Position numbers and translations under genes: made by a program | In this document: positions 54,801 through 64,000 of the stretch, one piece after another | How the letters are laid out: each line of letters opens with the position of its first letter | Position numbering within the stretch: position 1 is the stretch's first letter | Source: Blastobasis lacticolella | Lineage: Eukaryota > Arthropoda > Insecta > Lepidoptera > Blastobasidae | DNA length: 64,000 nucleotides | Assembly (NCBI GenBank): GCA_905147135.1 | Contig: LR990049.1 | Location: forward strand, 15,331,428-15,395,427 | Direction of reading: 5' to 3' | Notes under the pieces: model-generated | Told to the model about the DNA's origin: nothing | Seen by the model: only the letters and a program-made list of their open reading frames with translations | The model's database searches: none

Positions 54801-57800
54801 ATGCAAAGTGGGTCGTGTGGTGAGGAAGGACGGAAGGCTCTTCGGACGCCGAAGTGTGCGCGGTGCCGCAACCACGGAGTGATCTCGTGCCTGAAGGGGC
54901 ATAAGCGGCTGTGCCGATGGCGCGACTGCCGCTGCCCGGGCTGCCTGCTGGTGCTGGAGCGGCAACGGGTGATGGCGGCGCAGGTAAGTTTTATAATTTC
55001 AAGCATACCCGAAACCTTAATCCCCGTGATGTGGTACGAGTAGTTACGGCAGACGGTAGTGCTTGAGGTGTGTCTCGTTAATTTTGCACACTATTTCCCA
55101 TTATATTAGTACCTGTTTTGGGCGGCATTATCTGTCACTTATCTGTAGGCTATCGGGGTAGGCTGTCTGCTCTTGTCTTCTTTAAAATGTAGCTAAATGC
55201 TGGTTTCCGCTATTCACTATACCTATCGAATTGGGCAAAAGACTCGAGGAATGTTAGAAGATAAGATACCTATCACATAGCAAGCATTAAAGGTTAGAAC
55301 AGCCGGCTGGCTATACCACCATTTTACTAAAAAACAATCATCGCAATCCCGTTTCAACCCCTTGTGTGAATTTTCGGTATTTTTCATAAAAATTATAGTT
55401 CTCCAACAGTTGAAGTTCCTCATCATCTTCTGCCCGTAACAGTAGGTACACTGGAAGACGTCAGGTTCTTCCACATTAGTGAAGGATTTTGCCATAATTT
55501 CGTCGCTTGGCAGGCGATTGGAGATTAGTTTTGAAAAATGCTGCTGCCCTTATCTGATCTACACAGGTCCTGGATAGGTACTTAGTCAGTCTTATAGAGT
55601 TATAGATCATTAGTCGTCTTGCACGACATTCGTACCTAATGGAATGTATTGCAACGTAAAGGCGTAAACGGTTAGGTACGTACCTAGTACGGACTGTAAG
55701 CGTGACTAGTTGTTTGGATGGAAACAAAGATGATTTTAAGCAATCGTAGGGCCTTTCAAGGCACGCCAGCTGGAACACGACGTAATGTATGACGAGACGA
55801 CATAATCAGACGGGTGTTAGGCACAATAAGATAGCTGTGGCTGAACAAATGAACCGATTTATATTTACTTTATCAAGAAGTTTCTCACAATCTGTTAAAT
55901 TCTATTTGAATTTAAGTCTTACGAGTACATTGTCTTGTCGATAATTATCAACTTGGGAACGCCACAGGTGGCCCTACGACGGCAGCAGGGCGCGGGCGGA
56001 CCAGCGCGGGGCGGCGAGGCGGCTGCGCTGGCGGCTCGCAAGCGTGCTTACCGCGCACGGCTGCGATGCATGCAGATGACCAGGGCTTATCCTACGCCGC
56101 CATCGACACAGTACGGTTAGTTATCGTCTTAGGAACATTGCATAGTATTTTAAGATACCAAGTTATGGATATCGCATGTGGTCCTAGGGCGGCAACAGCA
56201 CGCCATCGATGCGTGCAGGTGACATGGGCCTGTGCAAATAACGATTGCAATGCTTATTACAATGTAGGTAAGTTTTGGTGCCGACGAAGATAATTTTAAG
56301 TCCTAAGTAATTTGATGGTAAGTAGATACCTAAGTGATTCCCGTTGCCCATAGAATGGCCAAGGAGTTGCGAATAAGTTTTTTTTATCCCTGTAGTAGAG
56401 CTCGTCTTATCTAAAATGACGCGCCCCACTATCGCATTAACGCACACAAGCAAGTTTAAAATATGGACGCAATGCATATACAAATTTGCACTCACACATC
56501 GAAATCAACTAACTAAGTAGTGGGGCGCGTCATTTTAGACTAGACGAGCTCTACAACAACGTCTAGAGCGTCGGTGGCCGAGCGGTTAGAGTATCCGACT
56601 CGTAAGCTAGAGGTCCCGGGTTCGAATCCCGCTCCGGCCATGTACCAATGACTGTTTTCTGAGTTATGTATATTAGTTAAATACTAACCGATGCTCCTAA
56701 GGTGAGGGAAAACATCGTAATGAAATCTGGGCATTCAGGCGACTGGATGTGTAACCATGATCCAATCTGGTCAGGTTCCCCTGGTAGCAGGGTCATCGGG
56801 AGGTCAGATGGCAGTCGCTTCACTGTAATTACCTGACCTACCAAATCCTGGATCATGGTCACGGCGGACCCCGGGCCCTCATGCGCGAGAGCATAACCGG
56901 GACATTGACGCCAAGATGATTATTTTATCCCAGTAGTAGGTACAACGTTTGAACTAGTGGAATGGGAACTCTTCCTCCTTCCGTACCAAGGCCGTAATGG
57001 CTAATCGCGATTGAGAGTTTGAACCACAGAAATCTAAATAAATAAGTCATGTATTTGTATGGTTTGAGCACACCGGTCATATAGTATATCTCTCTACATC
57101 ATTTCCTTCTGATTGTGTTGTGTTTGACTCTGTTAATAGAGCATGCTTACACAGTTTCATACTTTAGAGCTGGTACTACACCTACCCCTTTTACATTAAA
57201 AAAAACCATTACAACCACAAAGTACTTATTAGCATACCTAAAGTTGTCGTTCTTAAAACATTCTACAACAGAATCGCAGAATATTGATACTAACGACAGA
57301 ATTTTAGTTTCATTCGTTCGCTCGGTTTCCAAGCAAGTATCTAGGTATTTCAATTGCTTATACATATGTTTCTATTTATTTCAGTAAAATCGTTGTCGTA
57401 ACAATGTGTGTCTAAGCTCTACTGACTTTTTAACATCTCGACCTAAAATTAAATATTTTGTTTTGCCCCCGGATTCTAACACGCTGTTAAGAACAGCTAC
57501 CTACTGTACACACGAGCCCAAATATTTAGGACTCCACCAGCTACTACGTTAATGAAAAAGCGGCTCTAAAATAAATAAACAATCGTCAACTCATTCAGTT
57601 TCGCCAGACATAATGGTAACCCAACCGGTAGCGGCCATACGGCTTTGTTTGCCCAGCCTTGCCAATTTACAAGAAATTGTGTCAATATACATATAGAAAA
57701 AAAGTTTACATTTAAGTTCCCAAACACTGTTAAGCATTATGAAGGGACGGTTTAACTAGTTTATTGTTAAACAAAATAATCGACCATCTGACCCTCTTAA

Positions 57801-60800
57801 AAGGAAGGGACGTTATATGGGTAATTTGCTTTAGGTAGATATCCTTAACCCTAGCTATACTGAAATAGAAATGGGTATTTTAGGCGCACAGTGATTGCAT
57901 TTTATAACTAAGTATTTTTAGTATTTTATCATTACCATAAATGTATCTACTAAATCAGGTTGACTGAATGAACCGGATCCAGGCTATATAGGTAGGTAGG
58001 TATGTGGGTCTTTCTCTGTTTTCTTTATTAATATTTATTTATTTATTTCTAGGTAAGTAACATACTGGCCGTGTAAGAAGCTAGTTTATCCTTTTTTAGT
58101 TTTTCTTTGAACTTGCCCTCTACGGCTCAACACCAATCTTACATATCGGATCTTTTATCAGACTATGAATTCGACGTTTATGTATCTTATATTCAGACCA
58201 TGGCGCTTCGATCAAATCAAAGTCCTCACGACACTTATGTACCTGCATAACACCATCGACGTTTTTATGCTTTCAGTGACAAAAGACATTAGAAGATAGA
58301 GCCCACCTGACCGTCACGATTTCAGTATAGGTACCAACGCTATGCCTTTATAGCTATAGGCGTTTTCCTTACTTATGCGCTGATTACATTTGAATAAATT
58401 TAGAAGCAAAAAGCGTGAGAGTAAATCAGTGGAATGTATTGCTCATTAAGTAAGGTCAAATTTTGTATCACGGCCTTTGAAAAGCGGAGCGACACGTAAC
58501 ATAACAGATACAAAAATGGACCTTATTCTATAAGCAATACATTTCACTTTGATATGTTCTCACGCTTTTTGCTTCTGAATTTAGTCAAATGTAATCAGCG
58601 CATAAGTAAGAAAAACGCTGTACCTATAGCTAAAAGGGCATAGCGTTGGTACCTATGGGTTAGTGTTTAACTAATGATTCCTTCCTACTTTTCTACCTTT
58701 CCTTTCCTTTTTGACGATTGAAAGAGATATTTAATGTCCCAATCAATAAAGAAATTTTGAATTTTAATGTACATACTTAACTTAGAAAATGTCTTAGTAC
58801 CTACTTACATGGAGGCACTGGGGATCGTGCTCGGTACCTACCTCGCAGTCCGACCCCATACCCAGCGACTAGGCCATCGACGATCCTTTACCACCGCTAT
58901 TTTAAAATTAGAACATTATTGAAATGAAATAAGACTAAGATTTTGAAAATGTTAAGTGGCAGTGTGTCTGGTTTGTTGTTGTTGTAAGCGAGTCCCCGCG
59001 CCGCGCCGTCGAGTGTTTCGTTTCTCGCTTCCACGCCACCGTCCAACGCTAAATGCGAATTAGTTGAACAAATATTTATCTTACAACATTGAGAGCGAGT
59101 TAAATTTGTATATTTTGAATAAGGGCTCATTCTCTAGATGACATTTCTCCGAACTCGAGTTTACGTTTTATTTTACGGTTTCAGTTCTAAAGTTTCCATG
59201 GGCAGGTACCTATATCTATATCTAAAAAAAATGTGGTGTTGAAACTACGTAGGTATCTACGTTTACACTGAAGTAGGCATGTACCGACGACAGAGTAATA
59301 AACCCTTAGTAAAGAGAAACGTAAAGAGATACGCTTTAAAATAATTAAAAATAGCACTCCGCAGCCGCAATAAAAAACGCTTGAACGACTTCAAAATGTC
59401 TCCGCCTCATTACCGAGCGAACAAAAGCTGTCATCCAACACTCGGCAACATTTCACTGTCTATTAGAATATAAAACTTTTAAGAAATTCTTTTTAACTAT
59501 TTTTATGGGTGCTAAAAAAGTGTAAGATTGTTTTACAAGCGCAGCGGGGGCGGCACTTTGTCGCGGTGTCGGGTTGCGTGTTGACTGTAAACACGTCTTC
59601 CGCTGGTGCCAGCGGGCCCCGGGTGGCGGCGCGAGCGCTGGTATCATGTCGCGATACATCTGCGTAAAGAATGTATTACAAGACGATTTGTCTTATTATA
59701 AACATGTATGAGCAGTGGTGGTAGCTACTGCTGACTTTTTCTATTTTATAGAGGGCTTCCTTAATCTGCCTTGAAGCAAACGGTTTCGTTATAATACTTA
59801 TGCCATTCGGCGCCAGTGGTCTACATAACGAATAGGCCATTTTCTATTTAGACTACTGTCGTAGGTACTCTGGAACGTTTTGAAATTCGCGGAATGGGAA
59901 GATGAAATAAAAATACGAATTTATTTTAACTTTTCTTAAATATAGGTAGGTATTCACCTTCTATCCTATTACATTTTTCAGATTATTCAATTAGATTCCT
60001 TGAACTAGACTTCCGAAAAAAAAGTCGTCTTTGTCCGAAAAATTACCCGAAACTGCATCCTTTTCACTTCTTCATCGCTTGTAAACTTCTTCAAACGAAG
60101 TTCTTTTTTTAACGTTGAGAACACTAGGTGCCAGGTCAGGACTGTAGGGTGGGCGAGCCAAAACATCGAAGCCCACCTTATGCAGGGCAGCCATCGCAAC
60201 ACGGCTCTTGTGAACAGGTGTGTTGTCTTGCCCTTTGCATTTGCTTTACATTTTGTCAATTTCCCCTTTAATTTTTCTTTTATCGCTTCCTTTATTCGCT
60301 TTAGGATTGAAACGTAGTATTCTCCGGGTATGGAGACACCTTTATCTTTGTAATCTATTAACAGAATCCCCTCTCGGCAGAATCGCCATGACTTTTCCAG
60401 CCGACTGACACCTTAAACTTCTTGGGTGGTGATGTGCCTTTTTATGCCTCTATTTACTCCATGTAAATAGGTGTTACAATCCGACTCAATACCTCCTGCA
60501 TCCCTGTCTTCACTACAGAGGTCTGAAAACGCGCGAGAATACTCCACTCGCTGTTGTCTTTGAGGCGGCGTGAGCATTGTTGGCACCCACCTTGGGCTAA
60601 CTTTAATCATGCGAAGATGATCGTGAAGTATTTTTAAAAATGGTTGTATCTGATACTACAACCATTTCTGCGAGCTGTTTCTTGAATGCTGCGAATGATT
60701 TCCGGAGTGGTTACCTCGATTGGCCGCCCAGGCCGTGGGTCGTCTTCAAGTGCCTCTGCCTTGCTCCAAAAAAGGACATTCAATGTCGTGGGCATTGGCG

Positions 60801-61569
60801 TATCTAAGGCTATTTTCCAGGGGGGCCTGGCCCCTGAGGTGGCCGATGAAGCCAAGTCGATCTATAATATACAGTCTGTGAAAACGTATCAGCCTGATTA
60901 AATCGGTACATCCTGGGGTGGGCACGGCCCACCCGGCCCCCCCTCTTCCTACGCATATAGTCGTGGGTAGGATGTTTTCTATATCTGGGCTGGAGCCCTT
61001 AGTAGGCTACTCAAAGCAGGTATTAGCAATTGTAGGCATTTGCAGTGATGTTGCCGCACGCTTGCCGCGAGGAATCACAGTGAAAGTATAATTTAACACT
61101 TTCACTGCGAACCCAAATATCAAATAATCAGGCGCGGTGCCTCCAAGAAACGAGGCTACGTATTTGGCCAAGGTTCGCGGTGGCAAAGGTTGCATGTGAC
61201 TATCTGCATTTGTGATCAAATTCACCATCAAACGGCCCGCTTGCTCGTCTCCGTCCGTCTAGTATATGAATAAAATCGCACACTATCATAGCCATTAAAT
61301 ACACCACTGCATTTACCGTTATTGTTTGTACAGGACACATAGGCCCAGAAGAGGTGTGGAGCGAGCGTGTGCGACGGCGGCGGGCCTTCGCCGACTCGTC
61401 GCTAGAGCCGGTCCCCGCGCCCCCCGCCACCCCGCCCGCCGCGCTGCTCTGCCGCCATCTCCTAGCCGCCCTACTCACCAATTACGCGCCTGCCCCCGCG
61501 ACTGCCACTACACCAGCCAAAACATCGAAGATATCCTTCTCCATAGAGTCCATTATAGGCGTACAGTAA
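54801..61569 (+). CDS. DM-domain transcription factor (DMRT2/Dmrt11E-like), three exons
   Basis: Doublesex/mab-3-related DNA-binding protein. Exons 54801-54983, 55968-56115 and 61334-61569 join in frame (CAG|GTAAGT, CCACAG|G; G|GTTAGT, GTACAG|GA), giving about 188 aa. The DM zinc module is complete: [20 protein letters not shown] then [11 protein letters not shown], with all Cys/His ligands, followed by the recognition-tail helix [16 protein letters not shown] spanning the exon 1-2 junction. Exon 2 adds an Ala/Gly-rich stretch and [20 protein letters not shown]. Exon 3 is Pro/Ala-rich and ends [13 protein letters not shown]. Similarity by eye is closest to vertebrate DMRT2 and insect Dmrt11E, but Dmrt93B is not excluded. 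It is short for the family, so further coding exons or isoforms are possible. I see no AATAAA close to the stop. The 5.2-kb intron 2 holds a MITE, a SINE, a fold-back repeat and a mariner remnant; 56931-58326 and 58657-59999 show nothing else. Confidence 0.88.
55395..55640. repeat. Dispersed repeat in the DM-domain gene intron 1
   Basis: CCACATTAGTGAAGGATTTT, GCCATAATTTCGTCGCTTGG and TTAGTCGTCTTGCACGACAT match the repeat at 49057-49280. No coding sequence. Confidence 0.55.
56398..56551. mobile_element. TA-flanked MITE, short copy (DM-domain gene intron 2)
   Basis: 154 bp, the same family as 25052-25302: termini GAGCTCGTCTTATCTAAAAT / GAGCTCGTCTAGTCTAAAAT, with TA on both sides (56396-56397 and 56552-56553). 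Relative to the longer copy it lacks about 95 bp between ATATACAAAT and TTTGCACTCACACATCG. Confidence 0.88.
56565..56930 (+). mobile_element. tRNA-derived SINE, complete copy 2
   Basis: The head has box A TGGCCGAGCGG (56575-56585) and box B GGTTCGAATCCC (56619-56630) and ends CCGGCCATG. The body matches copy 1 (GAGGGAAAACATCGTAATGA, GATCCAATCTGGTCAGG, GGAGGTCAGATGGCAGTCGC), and the tail contains GAGCATAACCGGGACATTGA. It sits 13 bp after the short MITE. Confidence 0.88.
58327..58656. mobile_element. Fold-back element in the DM-domain gene intron 2
   Basis: About 330 bp made of two inverted arms of roughly 140 bp. ATAGGTACCAACGCTATGCC at the left is mirrored at the right end; TTACTTATGCGCTGATTACA, AGAAGCAAAAAGCGTGAGA and AATGTATTGCT occur in both arms in inverse order. 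No target duplication is evident and no ORF is inside. Confidence 0.82.
60000..60860 (-). pseudogene. Decayed mariner-family transposase
   Basis: Minus-strand fragments in several frames resemble a mariner transposase: [16 protein letters not shown] (about 60790), [20 protein letters not shown] (60590-60530), then a C-terminal region [20 protein letters not shown] around 60150-60200 and [20 protein letters not shown] (60110-60050). Multiple stops and shifts, and loss of the catalytic middle, make it non-functional. A local palindrome (AAAATGGTTGTA... TACAACCATTT) interrupts it near 60637-60669. Confidence 0.78.
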
Positions 61570-62405
61570 GCTACAGGGGGACGCAAGCGATGCGCTGTGC
61601 ATCCAACAAAAATCTGTCGCAGACTTTCACGCTAAGTAGCGCTACCTAAACTTTCTTCAACACAGAGGGTTTATGTCAATCACTTCGCTTTGTAGCGATT
61701 TTATTTACTTCAGATAGAAACTTGTACGCTACGTTAGGCCAGCGCTCGTAGATCGGCGCAGTACTGAGATGTTTTCACTGAAGAGTACAACATGGAGTTC
61801 TTCCAAAAAGGGAGGAAATGTTTTTACGGGGTCAGCAGCGCGTGGGCAATGCCCCTGGTATTGCGGACGTGCTTACCATCAGGCAGGCCATTAGTTTGCC
61901 GGCTCCTTTAACCGGTTAAAAGAAATTGCGAACGCTGCGAAGTTGGCCGAACGTAGCCGACAAATCCCGAATGTCGACCGAGTTTTAGCGAACGATTCAC
62001 CGGCGACATACTATCAGCGACAACCGTACCGTAACGCTTGTCCATATTTGGGTACATTTTGTAGGCTATACCGCTGATTATGATTGGCACTTCGGCACTC
62101 TGCAGCATTTTGCTCACCGTGCGTTCCATAAAGTAGTTATATTTGTTCTAGTCCAAACTTCGGATGCATACGCTTCATCTTTGTCAATTTCGCTTTAAAA
62201 TAAGCTTACTTTGGTACGGCCGCCAAAACCATCTTGTCTTGCGGCGCCCACAAATATTTTATCTTTTCCGACAAACGAGATTAATCGACTTTTGATGTAT
62301 CGGTTTTCATGGGTAGTTGAGCCAAGATAAGACTCTTATCAACAGGATAAAACTGTACTGTAGTAATAATTACTTAAGTCATTTGAGGATGGGATATGAT
62401 GTGAC
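61570..62405. other. Downstream of the DM-domain gene
   Basis: Probably its 3' UTR at first. 61845-61905 contains GGGCAATGCCCCTGGTATTG and GTGCTTACCATCAGGCAGGC, a plus-oriented Jockey/CR1-like LINE tail. Otherwise nothing recognised. Confidence 0.5.
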
Positions 62406-62793
62406 TAGGGTTGCCAACATTTTTTAGACCAAATATAGTATTTTCGGGTTTAGAAGCCATAAAAATATAGTAGGTAGGGAATTAATCTAAAAATATATAG
62501 TAGCTTTTTAAATATATTTTCTGCTACATTGAGCTTCATAGCTGTTTTGTTTTATTTTATTTGAGTTTGACTCGAATAAAATAAAGACTCAAGATCGTTC
62601 TGAAATATTCGATTTGCATCAGGAAAATTTTTCTTTTGAGGATCTTATGGACGCGTTCCGTTTTGCGGTAAGTGGTAATGTTGTGCTCATTAAATATAGT
62701 AGTTCCGCATAGTATATTTTAATTTTTAATTTATAGTAGGTAGATTCCTAATATAGTAGGATACTATATTATATAGTAGGGTTGGCAACCCTA
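62406..62793. mobile_element. hAT-type MITE, copy 2
   Basis: 388 bp, the same family as 49281-49709. Termini TAGGGTTGCCAAC / GTTGGCAACCCTA, with an exact 8-bp target duplication GATGTGAC (62398-62405 and 62794-62801). Both copies share TCAAGATCGTTCTGAAATAT and GGATCTTATGGACGCGTTCC. Confidence 0.92.
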
Positions 62794-62801
62794 GATGTGA
62801 C

Positions 62802-64000
62802 CCATTTTGTAAATTCGCCATTTTAGTCTAATCCCACCATTTGAATAAAGAAATAATTGAAACAAGGATGTAATTATTCGAACAATGAGTGCTTTATTAA
62901 CGAAATGTATGGTAAAAGAATTTATTTGTGAGGTTATTCTATTACAACCGGAACATATAGGTACTTAGACGATCATCGTTATTTGCACATTGTTAATCAG
63001 ACAAATCATCAGAATCTTAAATAACTACTAAAATGAATACAGATAAAGAGATTTTGTTTTATTTTTATGTCGCCTTAGGGAATTAGGCCTTAAATTATGT
63101 CTACTGGTTTAATTTTGTAATAACTTTAGGCCCTAGTTCACCGTACAGCGATCCACCTGCTACCGAAAATATTCAAATGGATACGTAAGTTTGAAGTAGG
63201 TAAGAAAAGCATGATTTAGAAAAATATGTTAGTGAACTCGGACCATAATGTACTTTCTATGTAAATAGTTGTAAAATTTAATTTTACTATCTGTACTCAT
63301 TTTATGTATATTAACAAATAAATGGAAATTACATAAAGTTATAATAATTTTAACAATTCAATCATGATCAATCAAACTCTGCAATAAGACGGTAATTTTT
63401 TCCCTACAAAAATTATAACGAATCTGTGTAAATATTGAATAAGAGAGAACTACATATTATACGAATTAGGGAAAGTAAAGTTACTCATAAAAATATATTA
63501 AATGAAATAATACAACAGAATATAATAAATAGGTATGAAGTGATAAAAACTGTTCATACATAAAATAAATCATACATAACACAACATACTTACATATTCA
63601 TTTGAAATACAAGCTTATACTTCATTTGTGATTGCTGTCATTTAACAAAGAAAAAAATAGTACTTTATTTTAAAATATGGAAAATCACAATTCAGTAAAT
63701 GAATAACAAAAATTTACATATCGTCAATATTATGGTAAATAAAATAAGTAAATAAAACGATGCTTGTGTATTTTGGTGATAAATGATTGTGGAACACAAA
63801 TAATATGTCAACCATACGCATCGCGTAATCCTAACCGAATACATAATAATAATAATATATCGACAATGCATCACAAAGTTCGTCCGTACGATACAACTAC
63901 AATTTCACATATGGCTACGCGCCGAGGAAGGGAGTGCCTCACGATGTGCCTCGCTCATTCACGCACGCACGCAATCACTTATCCAACTATTATCACGGTT
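62802..64000. other. Terminal intergenic sequence
   Basis: AT-rich with many stops; no gene or repeat recognised. Confidence 0.5.

Noticed and set aside
54714..55006. Antisense ORFs over the DM domain
   Set aside because: They are complementary-strand shadows of exon 1, with no recognisable domains.
1..64000. CRISPR arrays, operons, plasmid or phage features
   Set aside because: Spliced genes, LINEs, SINEs and MITEs show a eukaryotic chromosome. No regularly spaced repeat-spacer array was seen.

Overview
This is an AT-rich animal genome window with short spliced genes, long introns and a dense load of decayed transposons. Several signs point to a moth or butterfly (Lepidoptera): recurrent TAGGTAGGTA-type simple sequence, LINE 3' tails carrying the string GGAAAGTGGTCACCGCC, tRNA-derived SINEs and many MITEs. 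The order assignment is inference; the gene and repeat calls below are read from the sequence.

Left part (1-16 kb): LDAH (+, two exons, 994-3860) is followed by about 7.6 kb of mostly unannotated sequence with a Harbinger-like MITE and a short Helitron. A very GC-rich minus-strand ORF of unknown function (11718-12707) follows, then ABHD17 (-, three exons, 12991-15542).

Mobile block (16.4-29.5 kb): one nearly full-length RNase H-bearing LINE of the R1/LOA group (16690-24213, 8-bp target duplication) has a 5'-truncated Jockey/CR1-like LINE inserted in its endonuclease domain with a 6-bp duplication. RTE 3' fragments and several TIR elements follow.

Gene cluster (30-53 kb): an F-box/WD40 gene of FBXW9 type (-, five exons, about 441 aa), a possible 64-aa membrane protein ORF (-), GTF3C3 (+, one exon, 800 aa, a TFIIIC TPR subunit) and, 126 bp further on, DNA ligase IV (+, 13 exons over 16 kb, about 883 aa). 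Every LIG4 splice junction that I placed keeps the reading frame. Its 7.6-kb intron 3 holds a three-level transposon nest: RTE, containing a Jockey-like LINE, containing a MITE.

Right part (53-64 kb): tRNA-derived SINEs and a DM-domain transcription factor (DMRT2/Dmrt11E-like, +, three exons, 54801-61569, about 188 aa). Its large second intron contains a MITE, a SINE, a fold-back element and a decayed mariner. The last 2.4 kb holds a hAT-type MITE and no visible gene.

The host genes are conserved housekeeping or regulatory genes (lipid-droplet hydrolase, depalmitoylase, ubiquitin-ligase adaptor, Pol III factor, NHEJ ligase, DM factor) with no operon-like relation. I found no convincing new multi-gene system. 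What is unusual is the set of transposon insertions whose history can be read within the window: nested copies, target duplications, and one empty site preserved in a second element copy.
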